Notes: generated from the sequence alone by a model not told the origin. Positions 1-6,547 are shown, numbered from the stretch's first letter. The stretch is DNA of 8,575 nt from Bacteroidales bacterium UBA3824 (GCA_002393195.1 DGIK01000062.1:1-8575); one strand, 5' to 3'. Made by a program: numbers and translations.

Positions 1-389
1 CCGTGGCTCATCCACACCTGCGAATTGTCGTCAAAACCCTGAAACAAAGGATTTTGCTTGTTGATATACTGCAAATTTTGACGGCCATATTCACGGCTGC
101 CGGCGGGTTCCACGTTGCCGCCAAATGTGTAAGAAATGAATTGCGCACCATAACAAATGCCCAAAATCGGTTTGCGTCCACGGAATTGTTGCAAATCGAC
201 CTTGAACGCCTCCTTGTCATAGACGCTGTAAGGCGAGCCGCTGAGGATGACGCCGATGATGTCGTCGTCGTCGCCCACGGGGTATTTGTTGTAGGGGACA
301 ATTTCACAAAAAGTGTCGAGTTCGCGGATGCGCCGCGCAATGAGCTGCGTGGTCTGCGAACCAAAATCTAATATTAATATCTTCTGCAT
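1..389 (-). CDS. guaA: GMP synthase (glutamine-hydrolysing), N-terminal part, cut by window edge
   Basis: Reading from an ATG at 387-389 gives 129 complete codons before the window ends. The protein opens with [20 protein letters not shown], the typical start of GuaA, and is a class I glutamine amidotransferase domain. The nucleophile elbow GICYGAQ is at about residues 77-83, with Cys79 as the expected catalytic cysteine, and an oxyanion-type SGSPYSV loop lies at about 50-56. In the known family this domain frees ammonia from glutamine for the C-terminal ATP-pyrophosphatase domain, which converts XMP to GMP in the cytoplasm. That second domain and the His/Glu of the amidotransferase triad lie beyond the window. 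The start is well fixed because family homology begins at this Met. It lies downstream of glgB on the same strand, 147 bases away. No consensus promoter is clear. The plus-strand frame over this region is a shadow. Confidence 0.95.
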   Translation of the reverse strand, partial: MQKILILDFGSQTTQLIARRIRELDTFCEIVPYNKYPVGDDDDIIGVILSGSPYSVYDKEAFKVDLQQFRGRKPILGICYGAQFISYTFGGNVEPAGSREYGRQNLQYINKQNPLFQGFDDNSQVWMSH

Positions 390-416
390 ATTTTGAAACG
401 TAAATTATTGTCTTTT

Positions 417-438
417 ACCGCCTTACGGCGGCTTTTTT
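417..438. other. Small GC-rich hairpin in the guaA leader
   Basis: CCGCC (418-422) and GGCGG (427-431) form a five-pair stem around four bases. On the minus strand the loop reads GTAA, a GNRA-type tetraloop, and a G-U pair can extend the stem; it would lie in the 5' leader of guaA. On the plus strand the stem is followed by six T (433-438), so it resembles an intrinsic terminator, but no plus-strand gene ends here; it could only stop antisense transcripts. Its role is open. Confidence 0.4.
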
Positions 439-533
439 GGATAAACAAAAATTAAAAGAATGGTAAAGAATGAAAAGAATTACCCTAAAAAAATTCTTTC
501 AATTCTTTATTATTCTTTTAATTTTTGGATAAA
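434..533. repeat. AT-rich 35-bp imperfect inverted repeat within a 12-bp direct repeat
   Basis: Arms at 447-481 and 492-526 are reverse complements at 31 of 35 positions, separated by 10 bases. Each arm carries three spaced copies of AAAGAAT (or ATTCTTT). The 12-mer TTTTTGGATAAA occurs at 434-445 and again at 522-533, the second copy overlapping the end of the right arm. The element starts just behind the glgB stop, so in the glgB transcript it would fold into a long A-U hairpin, which could stabilise the 3' end. The arrangement also fits a small palindromic repeat of the MITE or REP kind. No coding capacity is seen. Confidence 0.7.
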
Positions 534-536
534 AAG

Positions 537-2618
537 TTAGTCGCGTACTTTTTTGAGTACGAGGACAGTGCGGTTGACGTTGTAGATTGATAGTTCGTAA
601 TGTCCGTCCTTGGGCATTGCGAAAAATTCCTGATTGGGATCCAAACGTCCGAAGCCGCCGAATTTCAAGTCGTCGGAGTTCAAGACAATCTTGTAAACGC
701 CCGGCTCCGGGATGTAGAATTTGTAATCGGCGATGCAAGCCGTCGGGTGGAAGTTGAATACAAAAATCAATCCGCCCTTCTTCTCTACGATGGTGTGGTT
801 TTGCTCGTCCATATTGAGCTGCCAGCCGTACAAATCCTGCATTACGGGATACTGGCGGATGAGTTTTATCATCGCCTCGTCGAAATCGTTGAGGAAATGA
901 TATTTGAGATAATCGGCCTTCATCAGCGACCACTGACGGCGGGCGTGCTTGTAACTCCAACCGTTGCCCTCCCTTGGGAAGTCGATCCATTCGGGGTGTC
1001 CAAACTCGTTGCCCATAAAATTCATATAAGCCTGTCCGCCATTTACGATTGTGAACATCCTAATCATCTTGTGCAACGAGATGCCACGGTCGATGATGTC
1101 GCTGCCGATATTGGTCGCCATACAGAAATACATCTCCTTGTCCATCAGGCGGAAAGCGATGGTCTTGTCGCCCACAAGAGCCTGGTCGTGGCTCTCGGCG
1201 TAGGCAACAGTCTTCACCATAGGCAGGCGGTCGTTGAGCACGTGCCACATCTGGTAAACATTCCAGTAATCGTCGCCAACCTCCTTCAAGAGTTTAATCC
1301 AATAGTCGGGGATGCCCATGCCGAGGCGGTAATCGAATCCCATGCCGCCCGCATCTATCGGCGATGTCAAGCCCGGCATACCCGAAACGTCCTCCGCAAT
1401 GGATATAGAATCGGCATTGATTTTTTTCATCAGGCAATTGGCGAGTTGGAGATACGTAATCGCGTCAAACTCAACTCCGTCACGGAAAAATTTCCATTGG
1501 TCGAAGCTCTCGATATTGCCGTGATGCCAGTACATCATGGACGTAACGCCGTCAAACCTAAACCCGTCAAAATGGAACTCTTCCATCCAGTAACGGATGT
1601 TGGAGAGGAGGAATTGGATTACCTCGTTTTTGCCATAATTAAACAATTTGGAATCCCACTGCGGATGTTCGCCACGTCCGCCCGGATGCGTGTAGAGGTC
1701 GTCGGTGCCGTCGAGACGGTTGATGCCCTCGGCGAGATTCTTGACGGTGTGCGAATGAACAATGTCCATAATCACACGGACGCCAGCATCGTGCGCAGTC
1801 TTGATGAGGTGTTTGAGCTCTTCCGGCGTTCCAAACCTCGAACTCGGCGCGAAAAAGTTGCTCACGTGGTAGCCAAACGAACCGTAATACGGATGCTCGG
1901 CGATTGCCATAATCTGTATGGTATTGTAGCCGCCCTGAATGATATGCGGCAACACATTGTCCTCAAACTCCTTGTAAGTGCCTACGCCCTCCTTCTCCTG
2001 CGCCATTCCGATATGACATTCATAGATGAGGAGCGGCTCGTTGGGATTTGGCTTGAATTTTTTTCTGCCCCAATTGAACTTCTCCGGCTTCCATACCTGC
2101 GCCGCGAAAATTTTTGTAGTGTCGTCCTGGACGGCGCGTTTCACGTATGCGGGCAGACGCTCCAAAATGGTGTCGTCGGCGCCGTGGATTATGAGTTTGT
2201 ACAACGAGCCATGCACAAAGGTCTTGGCGAAGGTCTTGTCGTCGAGAAAAATCTCCCAGATGCCGTCGTCGCGGCGTTTGAGCGGGTACTGATAACGATT
2301 CCAATTGTTGAAATCGCCAAAAATGTACATCTCCTTGGCAGCGGGAGCCCATTCGCGCATCCACCAGCCTTGCTCGTCCTCGGAGTAATTGAGACCGAGG
2401 TACTTGTATTGCCCGGCAAAGTCCACGAGGCCGCCGGCGTAGTAGCCGTCGAGCTCCTTGTATTTGCGCTGGAACCTCTCGTAACGGGCGATGATGTCGT
2501 CCTGCACAGGGTCGAGCCAATGGTCGTCCATGATGGCGAGGTGTATCTTCGGTTTTTCCGCCGGAGATGCCACGGAGGGCATTGTGGCGGCTTTTTTGGT
2601 ATTGTTTCGTTTAGCCAT
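537..2618 (-). CDS. glgB: 1,4-alpha-glucan branching enzyme, GH13 subfamily 8-like
   Basis: A 693-residue protein starting at the ATG at 2616-2618. The frame stays open upstream to 2741, but that stretch encodes AT-rich, Ile/Phe/Lys-rich sequence unlike the family, so the MAKRNNTKK start is chosen. A CBM48-like N-terminal module (about 80-180, with EWAPAAKEMYIFGDFNNWN) precedes the GH13 barrel. Visible catalytic regions are VIMDIVHSH (282-290), DGFRFDGV with nucleophile Asp356, IAEDV with acid/base Glu409, and ESHDQ with His477 and Asp478. A C-terminal all-beta domain follows (about 600-693). In the known family the enzyme cuts alpha-1,4 chains and re-attaches them through alpha-1,6 links in glycogen. 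The stretch YECHIGMAQE...YYGSFGYHVSNFFA resembles the eukaryotic-type GH13_8 branch more than E. coli GlgB. No other glycogen gene is next to it. Codons TTA, CTA and TCA are absent over nearly the whole gene. Confidence 0.96.
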   Translation of the reverse strand: MAKRNNTKKAATMPSVASPAEKPKIHLAIMDDHWLDPVQDDIIARYERFQRKYKELDGYYAGGLVDFAGQYKYLGLNYSEDEQGWWMREWAPAAKEMYIFGDFNNWNRYQYPLKRRDDGIWEIFLDDKTFAKTFVHGSLYKLIIHGADDTILERLPAYVKRAVQDDTTKIFAAQVWKPEKFNWGRKKFKPNPNEPLLIYECHIGMAQEKEGVGTYKEFEDNVLPHIIQGGYNTIQIMAIAEHPYYGSFGYHVSNFFAPSSRFGTPEELKHLIKTAHDAGVRVIMDIVHSHTVKNLAEGINRLDGTDDLYTHPGGRGEHPQWDSKLFNYGKNEVIQFLLSNIRYWMEEFHFDGFRFDGVTSMMYWHHGNIESFDQWKFFRDGVEFDAITYLQLANCLMKKINADSISIAEDVSGMPGLTSPIDAGGMGFDYRLGMGIPDYWIKLLKEVGDDYWNVYQMWHVLNDRLPMVKTVAYAESHDQALVGDKTIAFRLMDKEMYFCMATNIGSDIIDRGISLHKMIRMFTIVNGGQAYMNFMGNEFGHPEWIDFPREGNGWSYKHARRQWSLMKADYLKYHFLNDFDEAMIKLIRQYPVMQDLYGWQLNMDEQNHTIVEKKGGLIFVFNFHPTACIADYKFYIPEPGVYKIVLNSDDLKFGGFGRLDPNQEFFAMPKDGHYELSIYNVNRTVLVLKKVRD

Positions 2619-2778
2619 ATCGGTTGTGTTTTTTAGATTTCGACGAGCGAATTTATTAAAATAAAACCGACTTGCAAAAAATATTTTGAAAATATTGTAG
2701 ATTTTTGCAATAAAGCATATTAGATAGCGTTTTATAGTCAAACAACAGACACAAAATGATGTTGAACTAAAAACCCAG
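2619..2778. promoter_or_regulatory. Divergent intergenic region with nested palindrome
   Basis: This 160-base region separates glgB (minus) from the small plus-strand ORF and must hold the promoters of both. AATATTTT (2680-2687) and AAAATATT (2689-2696) form a perfect palindrome around G2688. It is nested between TTGCAAAAA (2672-2680) and its reverse complement TTTTTGCAA (2702-2710). This could be an operator or a promoter-proximal bent segment. A minus-strand TATTTTTTG (2675-2683) is one base off the TAnnTTTG box, but no TTTG lies at the right distance, so I do not assign a promoter precisely. Confidence 0.4.
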
Positions 2779-2961
2779 ATGCCTATGAATGAAAGTTACA
2801 CATTTAACAAAACCTACACCAACAAGTATGTGTCGCTTGACTATCTCAACGACATTGTCCGCGACCTCGACGACATGGAGGACGACATCTTCGGAAGCAT
2901 CGATTCCTTGCTTCTTACGCCGAGCCAGGACACAATGAACAAGATTTACACATATCTGTAG
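2779..2961 (+). CDS. Small acidic protein of unknown function (60 aa)
   Basis: The ORF runs from ATG 2779 (an in-frame ATG at 2785 is an equally possible start) to TAG 2959-2961. I do not recognise the protein. It has no signal peptide or membrane helix; the centre is strongly acidic and probably helical (SLDYLNDIVRDLDDMEDDIF, about residues 19-38), and the ends are Thr/Tyr/Asn-rich. Two things argue that it is real: its codons (GAC, ATC, CTC, no TTA/CTA/TCA) follow the bias of the housekeeping genes here, and a strong intrinsic terminator on the same strand begins 45 bases past the stop. It is divergent from glgB. No Shine-Dalgarno is seen, which is normal for Bacteroidota. The opposite-strand frame (2767-2982) lacks a terminator and looks like a shadow. 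It could be a conserved Bacteroidales small protein or an interaction partner of an unknown protein. Confidence 0.6.
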   Translation: MPMNESYTFNKTYTNKYVSLDYLNDIVRDLDDMEDDIFGSIDSLLLTPSQDTMNKIYTYL

Positions 2962-3005
2962 CGACACCGTTGGCACAGGCAAAATATTTCCAAGAAAATA
3001 GCACT

Positions 3006-3038
3006 CACCGTCGGATGAACTCCGGCGGTGTTTTTTTT
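3006..3038 (+). terminator. Intrinsic terminator of the small ORF
   Basis: CACCGTCGGA (3006-3015) pairs with TCCGGCGGTG (3021-3030) over ten pairs, one of them a G-U, around a five-base loop, and is followed by eight T (3031-3038). This is a textbook plus-strand terminator and shows that a transcript enters from the left, that is, from the 2779-2961 ORF. On the minus strand the hairpin has no following T run, so it does not obviously serve hicB, which ends at 3050. Confidence 0.88.
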
Positions 3039-3049
3039 ATTGTAAAATT

Positions 3050-3385
3050 TCAACTTGCAAGTTCCCTACTGATAGCGTTCTTAACAAAAGCATTAACAGA
3101 AATGCCTCTGTTTTTGGCGATTGCGGCAATGGCGCTGTGTTCTGCGGGCGTAATCTTGATGGTAATTTTGCCAGTGTATGATTTGAGCGGAGTAATATTG
3201 TGCCTTTGGCAATAATCAATGTAGTCGTCAACGGCGGTCTTGAAGTCTTCTTCGAGGTCGTGTACAGTTTCGCCCTCAAAACTTACCATACTTTTGATGC
3301 CCTCGATTTTGCCATAAAAAACACCGTCCTCAGCACTGAAATTAACAGTGCCAATGAAGTCCTTATATTTCAATACATTATCCAT
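3050..3385 (-). CDS. hicB: HicB-family antitoxin
   Basis: A 111-residue protein from the ATG at 3383-3385, supported by AGGAAG two bases upstream; a longer TTG-initiated frame to 3412 would overlap hicA and adds nothing family-like. The N-terminal half (about 1-62, YKDFIGTVNFSAEDGVFYGKI then FEGETVHDLEEDFKTAVDDYIDYC) is the partial RNase H-like HicB fold that binds the toxin. The C-terminal part (about 72-108, GKITIKITPAEHSAIAAIAKNRGISVNAFVKNAI) is a ribbon-helix-helix DNA-binding domain. In the known family HicB blocks HicA and, through this domain, represses its own promoter. The stop of hicA lies 17 bases upstream, so the two genes form a toxin-first operon. No minus-strand terminator is seen after the stop. 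Confidence 0.88.
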   Translation of the reverse strand: MDNVLKYKDFIGTVNFSAEDGVFYGKIEGIKSMVSFEGETVHDLEEDFKTAVDDYIDYCQRHNITPLKSYTGKITIKITPAEHSAIAAIAKNRGISVNAFVKNAISRELAS

Positions 3386-3402
3386 AACTTCCTGAGTTTT
3401 TT

Positions 3403-3657
3403 TTAAAAACAACCATTATCCTTTAACTGCGAGAAAACCAATTTCATAACATACCCTTTTATAATGTTTGAGGGATGCGGTTTATGAAACATAATAGCCT
3501 GATATTCATCGTGATGAAACTCAACACGAGAGCCGGATGTTTTGCCTTTGGTTTCCATTTCATAACCAAAAATGGAAAGCAATTTTACCATTTCATCAAA
3601 GGTAAAATCCGTCGGCATATTTTTAAACCTTTCAATTAGTTTCTCCGATTTACTCAT
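3403..3657 (-). CDS. hicA: HicA-family mRNA interferase toxin
   Basis: An 84-residue protein from the ATG at 3655-3657. The frame runs on upstream to a GTG at 3724-3726, but the promoter at 3685-3715 lies inside that extension, so the ATG is preferred. The sequence (FTFDEMVKLLSIFGYEMETKGKTSGSRVEFH, then IMFHKPHPSNIIKGYVMKLVFSQLKDNG) matches the short dsRBD-like HicA form common in Bacteroidota. The classical GSH histidine is replaced by GSR at residues 42-44; His58 and His61 of HKPHP are the candidate catalytic histidines. In the known family HicA cleaves mRNA and is neutralised by HicB, encoded just downstream. The gene is AT-rich and uses CTA and AGG codons that the flanking housekeeping genes avoid, in keeping with acquisition as a module. 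Activity is inferred, not shown. Confidence 0.85.
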   Translation of the reverse strand: MSKSEKLIERFKNMPTDFTFDEMVKLLSIFGYEMETKGKTSGSRVEFHHDEYQAIMFHKPHPSNIIKGYVMKLVFSQLKDNGCF

Positions 3658-3684
3658 TACATATAGTTTTAATTCAATGATGCG

Positions 3685-3706
3685 CAAATATAAAACAAAT
3701 CTAAAT
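3685..3706. repeat. Two tandem 11-bp repeats over the hicAB promoter (candidate operator)
   Basis: CAAATATAAAA (3685-3695) is directly followed by CAAATCTAAAT (3696-3706), identical at 9 of 11 positions. The units are one helical turn apart and cover the -7 box and part of the spacer. Ribbon-helix-helix repressors commonly bind tandem half-sites with such spacing, so this is a plausible HicB operator. The AT-richness of the region means chance is not excluded. Confidence 0.4.
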
Positions 3707-3715
3707 CCCTGCAAA
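3685..3715 (-). promoter_or_regulatory. hicAB promoter, exact Bacteroidota consensus
   Basis: On the minus strand the -33 box TTTG (3712-3715) and the -7 box TATATTTG (3685-3692) are separated by exactly 19 bases, matching the Bacteroidota primary-sigma consensus. The expected start of transcription is near 3678, giving a leader of about 20 bases before the hicA ATG. The promoter sits in the gap after the MutS-like stop at 3723, so hicAB has its own transcript. Confidence 0.85.
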
Positions 3716-3722
3716 AATATTT

Positions 3723-5510
3723 TCACATAGATTTCTCAATGATCCCCATCTTGCGCATCAGGTACGACGCATTGAGATTCTGCGAGATGCCGTCCTTGAG
3801 TTTGTAATCAAAAATAAGGCTGTCGCCCTCGAATGAAATCTCAAAGCATTTGGCGTTTACGTTTTGGGGATAACGGTCGCGGAGGTTGCCGATGTCGATG
3901 TCGTGGGTGGCAAATATGCCGTAGCAATTGTATTTCAGCAACTTCTGTATGAATTTTTGGCTGCCGTCGTGCTTGTCCTTGGAATTGGTGCCGCGCAACA
4001 TTTCGTCAACAATAATGAAAAGCGTCGCGCCTTGTTCGAGGCGGTTGACGATTTTTTGAAGACGTTTTAATTCGGCGAAGAAATACGATTCGCTGTCCTG
4101 CACAGAATCCGTGGTGCGGATACTCGTCATAATTTCCGTTGGCGAAAATTCAAACTTCTTGGCGCAAACCACCGCGCCGATTTGGGCGAGAATGAGATTG
4201 ACGCCAATTGTGCGCAAATACGTGCTTTTGCCCGCCATATTTGCGCCCGTGAGGATGGTTAGGAAAGGACAATCGCTGAAATTGATGTCGTTGCAAACCA
4301 TTTTTTCGGGGTCGATGAGCGGGTGTCCGGCTTGAACGGCGTTCAATATAAAACTACCTTCAACGGGCTGAGGCACAGCCCATTCAGGATGATTGTACTT
4401 CAAGTTGGCAAGCGACATCAGGCAGTCGTATTCGTGCGCCATCGTGAACCATTTAGGCACTTCTTCGGCGTAACGACGCAACCATTTTTCAAATTTGATG
4501 TCGATATTGATGTCGTAACACAAAATGCCCTGACCAAAAATCATAATCATCATATTGCCGCGCTGTTCGTAAAACGCCGCAATCTGCGCCAATTCCTTCA
4601 ACGCGCCGCTCACATAGCCGCCGCCAAATTCGGAAAATTTGGATGGCTGATGCGGGAATTTTTCGATGGTTTCAAAGAGTTTTTCGTATTTGCGAAAAGT
4701 CTTGCTGCCGTTCATCAAAAGTTTTTGCAAATCGTTGGTTTTCTTTGCGTTGATGCCAACTACTGCCAATTGCGCAAAATAGAGCAACAATCCCACATAC
4801 GGCGAACAAAGATCCATACAGGCAAGCACGATTGCGGCAATAATGGCGACGGTAAGCACGACGCTCACAATCCGCCAAAGTTTTGTGCCGGTAAAATGAT
4901 ATTGGATTCCACCAAAATCGGGAATCTCATCGGCATCCGAGGCATACAGCAAGCCAAATGCGCGGAATTGTTGGCGGAGTTCAAGTTCGTCGGCCAGCAA
5001 CGCCGAATCCTCCTGTATCTGTTTGATTTTATTGATGTTGACGACTGGATTAATGAACCTTTCGGCAAGGAGATTTTTGCCGCCGGAAGTGCAAGTGCGG
5101 TTAATCATTTGGAAAATGGAATTGCGTCCAAAAATATCCAAATCGTAAGAAAAATTGTGTGCACTGTTGACGAAATCATTGCCGCCGTCGAAGGAAGAAT
5201 TGTCGTTTTCAAGGGATTTGAGTTCGTTGGCGTTGATGGTTTTCATCGTGCGATTGTAATCGCGAAGGCGTTCATAATCAGCATTTTTCTTCACAAAATA
5301 CAGAAACACCACGAGCGAAATCACAATCACAATCCACATCGCCGCCAAAGAATAATTGACGGCTATGATAGCCAAAACCGCGCCCGCAAGGAACGCCACG
5401 CCACGAGAGAGATTGGTGCTGCGTACAAGTTTTTTATAACGCTCCGTCTCTGCGCCAAAATTCGTCACGCGCTCGGCGTATGTATTTTTTCTGTCGTTGA
5501 TGGTAGGCAT
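3723..5510 (-). CDS. Membrane-anchored MutS-family ATPase
   Basis: A 595-residue protein from ATG 5508-5510. Four hydrophobic segments form two hairpins: about 37-54 and 57-74, then about 212-232 and 236-255. The MutS core/lever-like helical region follows, and the ABC-type MutS ATPase fills the C-terminus: Walker A TGANMAGKST (421-430, Lys428), the DSESYFFAEL region (472-481), Walker B FIIVDEMLRGTNS (498-510, Asp502 and Glu503) and the switch histidine FATHD (His536). The mismatch-recognition domain of canonical MutS is missing and so is a Smr nuclease, so this is neither MutS1 nor a usual MutS2. Related membrane MutS-like proteins are common in Bacteroidota, and their function is not established; a role in mismatch repair should not be assumed. 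It starts 35 bases after the GldM-like gene, with no clear promoter in between, so co-transcription is possible. Confidence 0.88.
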   Translation of the reverse strand: MPTINDRKNTYAERVTNFGAETERYKKLVRSTNLSRGVAFLAGAVLAIIAVNYSLAAMWIVIVISLVVFLYFVKKNADYERLRDYNRTMKTINANELKSLENDNSSFDGGNDFVNSAHNFSYDLDIFGRNSIFQMINRTCTSGGKNLLAERFINPVVNINKIKQIQEDSALLADELELRQQFRAFGLLYASDADEIPDFGGIQYHFTGTKLWRIVSVVLTVAIIAAIVLACMDLCSPYVGLLLYFAQLAVVGINAKKTNDLQKLLMNGSKTFRKYEKLFETIEKFPHQPSKFSEFGGGYVSGALKELAQIAAFYEQRGNMMIMIFGQGILCYDINIDIKFEKWLRRYAEEVPKWFTMAHEYDCLMSLANLKYNHPEWAVPQPVEGSFILNAVQAGHPLIDPEKMVCNDINFSDCPFLTILTGANMAGKSTYLRTIGVNLILAQIGAVVCAKKFEFSPTEIMTSIRTTDSVQDSESYFFAELKRLQKIVNRLEQGATLFIIVDEMLRGTNSKDKHDGSQKFIQKLLKYNCYGIFATHDIDIGNLRDRYPQNVNAKCFEISFEGDSLIFDYKLKDGISQNLNASYLMRKMGIIEKSM

Positions 5511-5545
5511 ATTAAATGCTATAAAAAAACGCTCGGACAGAGGTT

Positions 5546-6547
5546 TTACTCTACAATATAAACTGATATGGGTGCCTCACATTGTCCGCCACTATGATAT
5601 ATAGAGAAATTTATCCAAGAATAAAAGGGTACAGAGTTTTTGATATATTTTTTGAAAGTTTCATCAAACACATCACCTTTGAACGTGTACTCTTCAGTTT
5701 TCTTGCTTAAATCATTATAAAACTCTACACTGACAGAATCAATCTTAAAATTCTGTTTATAGATAAAATCCAATTTTGCATTCTTTTTTGTGAAGTATTC
5801 TTTTGACCTAAGTAGGTCTTTGAACCCAAAAGAATATTTTTCTTTTACTCCATATAATTTACCTAACGTAAACTCCTGCTGTGTTTGATTATCAATACAG
5901 TTAATTGCTACATAATCGTATTGTGAGTCTTCGCTCATAAGCATTGTACAAATAGTAGTGTCAACATAATTACCTTGGTATGTTGCGCAAAAAGCATATT
6001 TAGGAGTTGCTGCTGTAAGTAATTTGAACGACTTGACCGAATAACGTGAAGTATCATCAGCCCGCGAATTAAATGATGGATAAACGCGAATATGAGCATC
6101 CGACGAACCATCATGCTCATGTTCTTCTATCTTTGCACATATTCCATCCTTAAATATCGCCATTTCCATCACATCTTTTATAACACCAGTAGTTTTATTC
6201 TGAACTTTGATATCCTCGAAGTAAATCTTTCCGCCAGTATGAGCTTGTTTGAAAATTTCATGTTGCTGCATGGTGATTTTGTCAGAAGTTGATTGAGCAT
6301 CCTGACAGAATCCTTTTACTATTGTACTTACCTTAAAGGACACAACTTCCCATTCGTCAGAATCAGTGCTAATGGAATGAATGTCATCTAATTGTTTCTG
6401 ACTTAGGTATATACGTCCTTCCTCGTTAGGGGAACAACCATCAATCTTGATGCTAATGTCTTGTGCAGCAGCATATTTTACACCAAACACAAGAATCATT
6501 AACAAAAAGATTTTTCCAAAGGCACAAATATTTGCTTTCATATTCAT
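5546..6547 (-). CDS. Secreted protein with two GldM C-terminal-like modules, function unknown
   Basis: A 333-residue protein from ATG 6545-6547 (a second ATG two codons on is possible). Residues 1-28 form a Sec signal peptide (hydrophobic IFLLMILVFGV, then AAA before QD), so it is exported; there is no lipobox cysteine. Residues about 42-132 resemble the C-terminal domain of the gliding/T9SS protein GldM (PorM): EWEVVSFKVSTIVKGF, then a helix and TGGKIYFEDIKV. Residues about 228-331 repeat the same order more loosely (NFKIDSVSVEF, then FKKYIKNSVPF and INFSIY). It lacks the N-terminal transmembrane part of GldM, so it is not GldM itself. The gene is visibly AT-richer than its neighbours and uses TTA and CTA codons that they avoid, which suggests recent arrival or fast evolution. 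Seven cysteines in the mature part may form disulfides. An exact promoter lies upstream. The GldM link is by eye only. Confidence 0.75.
   Translation of the reverse strand: MNMKANICAFGKIFLLMILVFGVKYAAAQDISIKIDGCSPNEEGRIYLSQKQLDDIHSISTDSDEWEVVSFKVSTIVKGFCQDAQSTSDKITMQQHEIFKQAHTGGKIYFEDIKVQNKTTGVIKDVMEMAIFKDGICAKIEEHEHDGSSDAHIRVYPSFNSRADDTSRYSVKSFKLLTAATPKYAFCATYQGNYVDTTICTMLMSEDSQYDYVAINCIDNQTQQEFTLGKLYGVKEKYSFGFKDLLRSKEYFTKKNAKLDFIYKQNFKIDSVSVEFYNDLSKKTEEYTFKGDVFDETFKKYIKNSVPFYSWINFSIYHSGGQCEAPISVYIVE

Noticed and set aside
3..371. 122-residue plus-strand frame at the window start
   Set aside because: Antisense to the clear GuaA amidotransferase domain.
434..533. Insertion sequence or CRISPR-like repeat
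   Set aside because: No transposase nearby and no repeat-spacer pattern; the inverted repeat is a simple palindrome.
600..2636. 678-residue open frame on the plus strand
   Set aside because: It is in exact antisense register with glgB, whose catalytic motifs are intact; the frame is a by-product of codon bias and its translation resembles no family I know.
2619..2741. 41-residue N-terminal extension of GlgB
   Set aside because: AT-rich, Phe/Ile/Lys-rich and unlike the family; it would also run through the nested palindrome and probable promoter region.
2970..3215. Plus-strand hydrophobic 81-residue frame
   Set aside because: It runs through the terminator hairpin at 3006-3038 and lies antisense to hicB.
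3050..3726. Larger defence island around hicAB
   Set aside because: Neighbours on both sides are ordinary; no nuclease, helicase, methylase or integrase gene is seen.
5519..5548. Possible terminator after the GldM-like gene
   Set aside because: A run of seven T is present on the minus strand, but the preceding sequence offers only a three-pair stem.
4323..5561. 412-residue open frame on the plus strand
   Set aside because: Antisense shadow of the MutS-like gene, in codon register, His/Lys-rich and without recognisable motifs.
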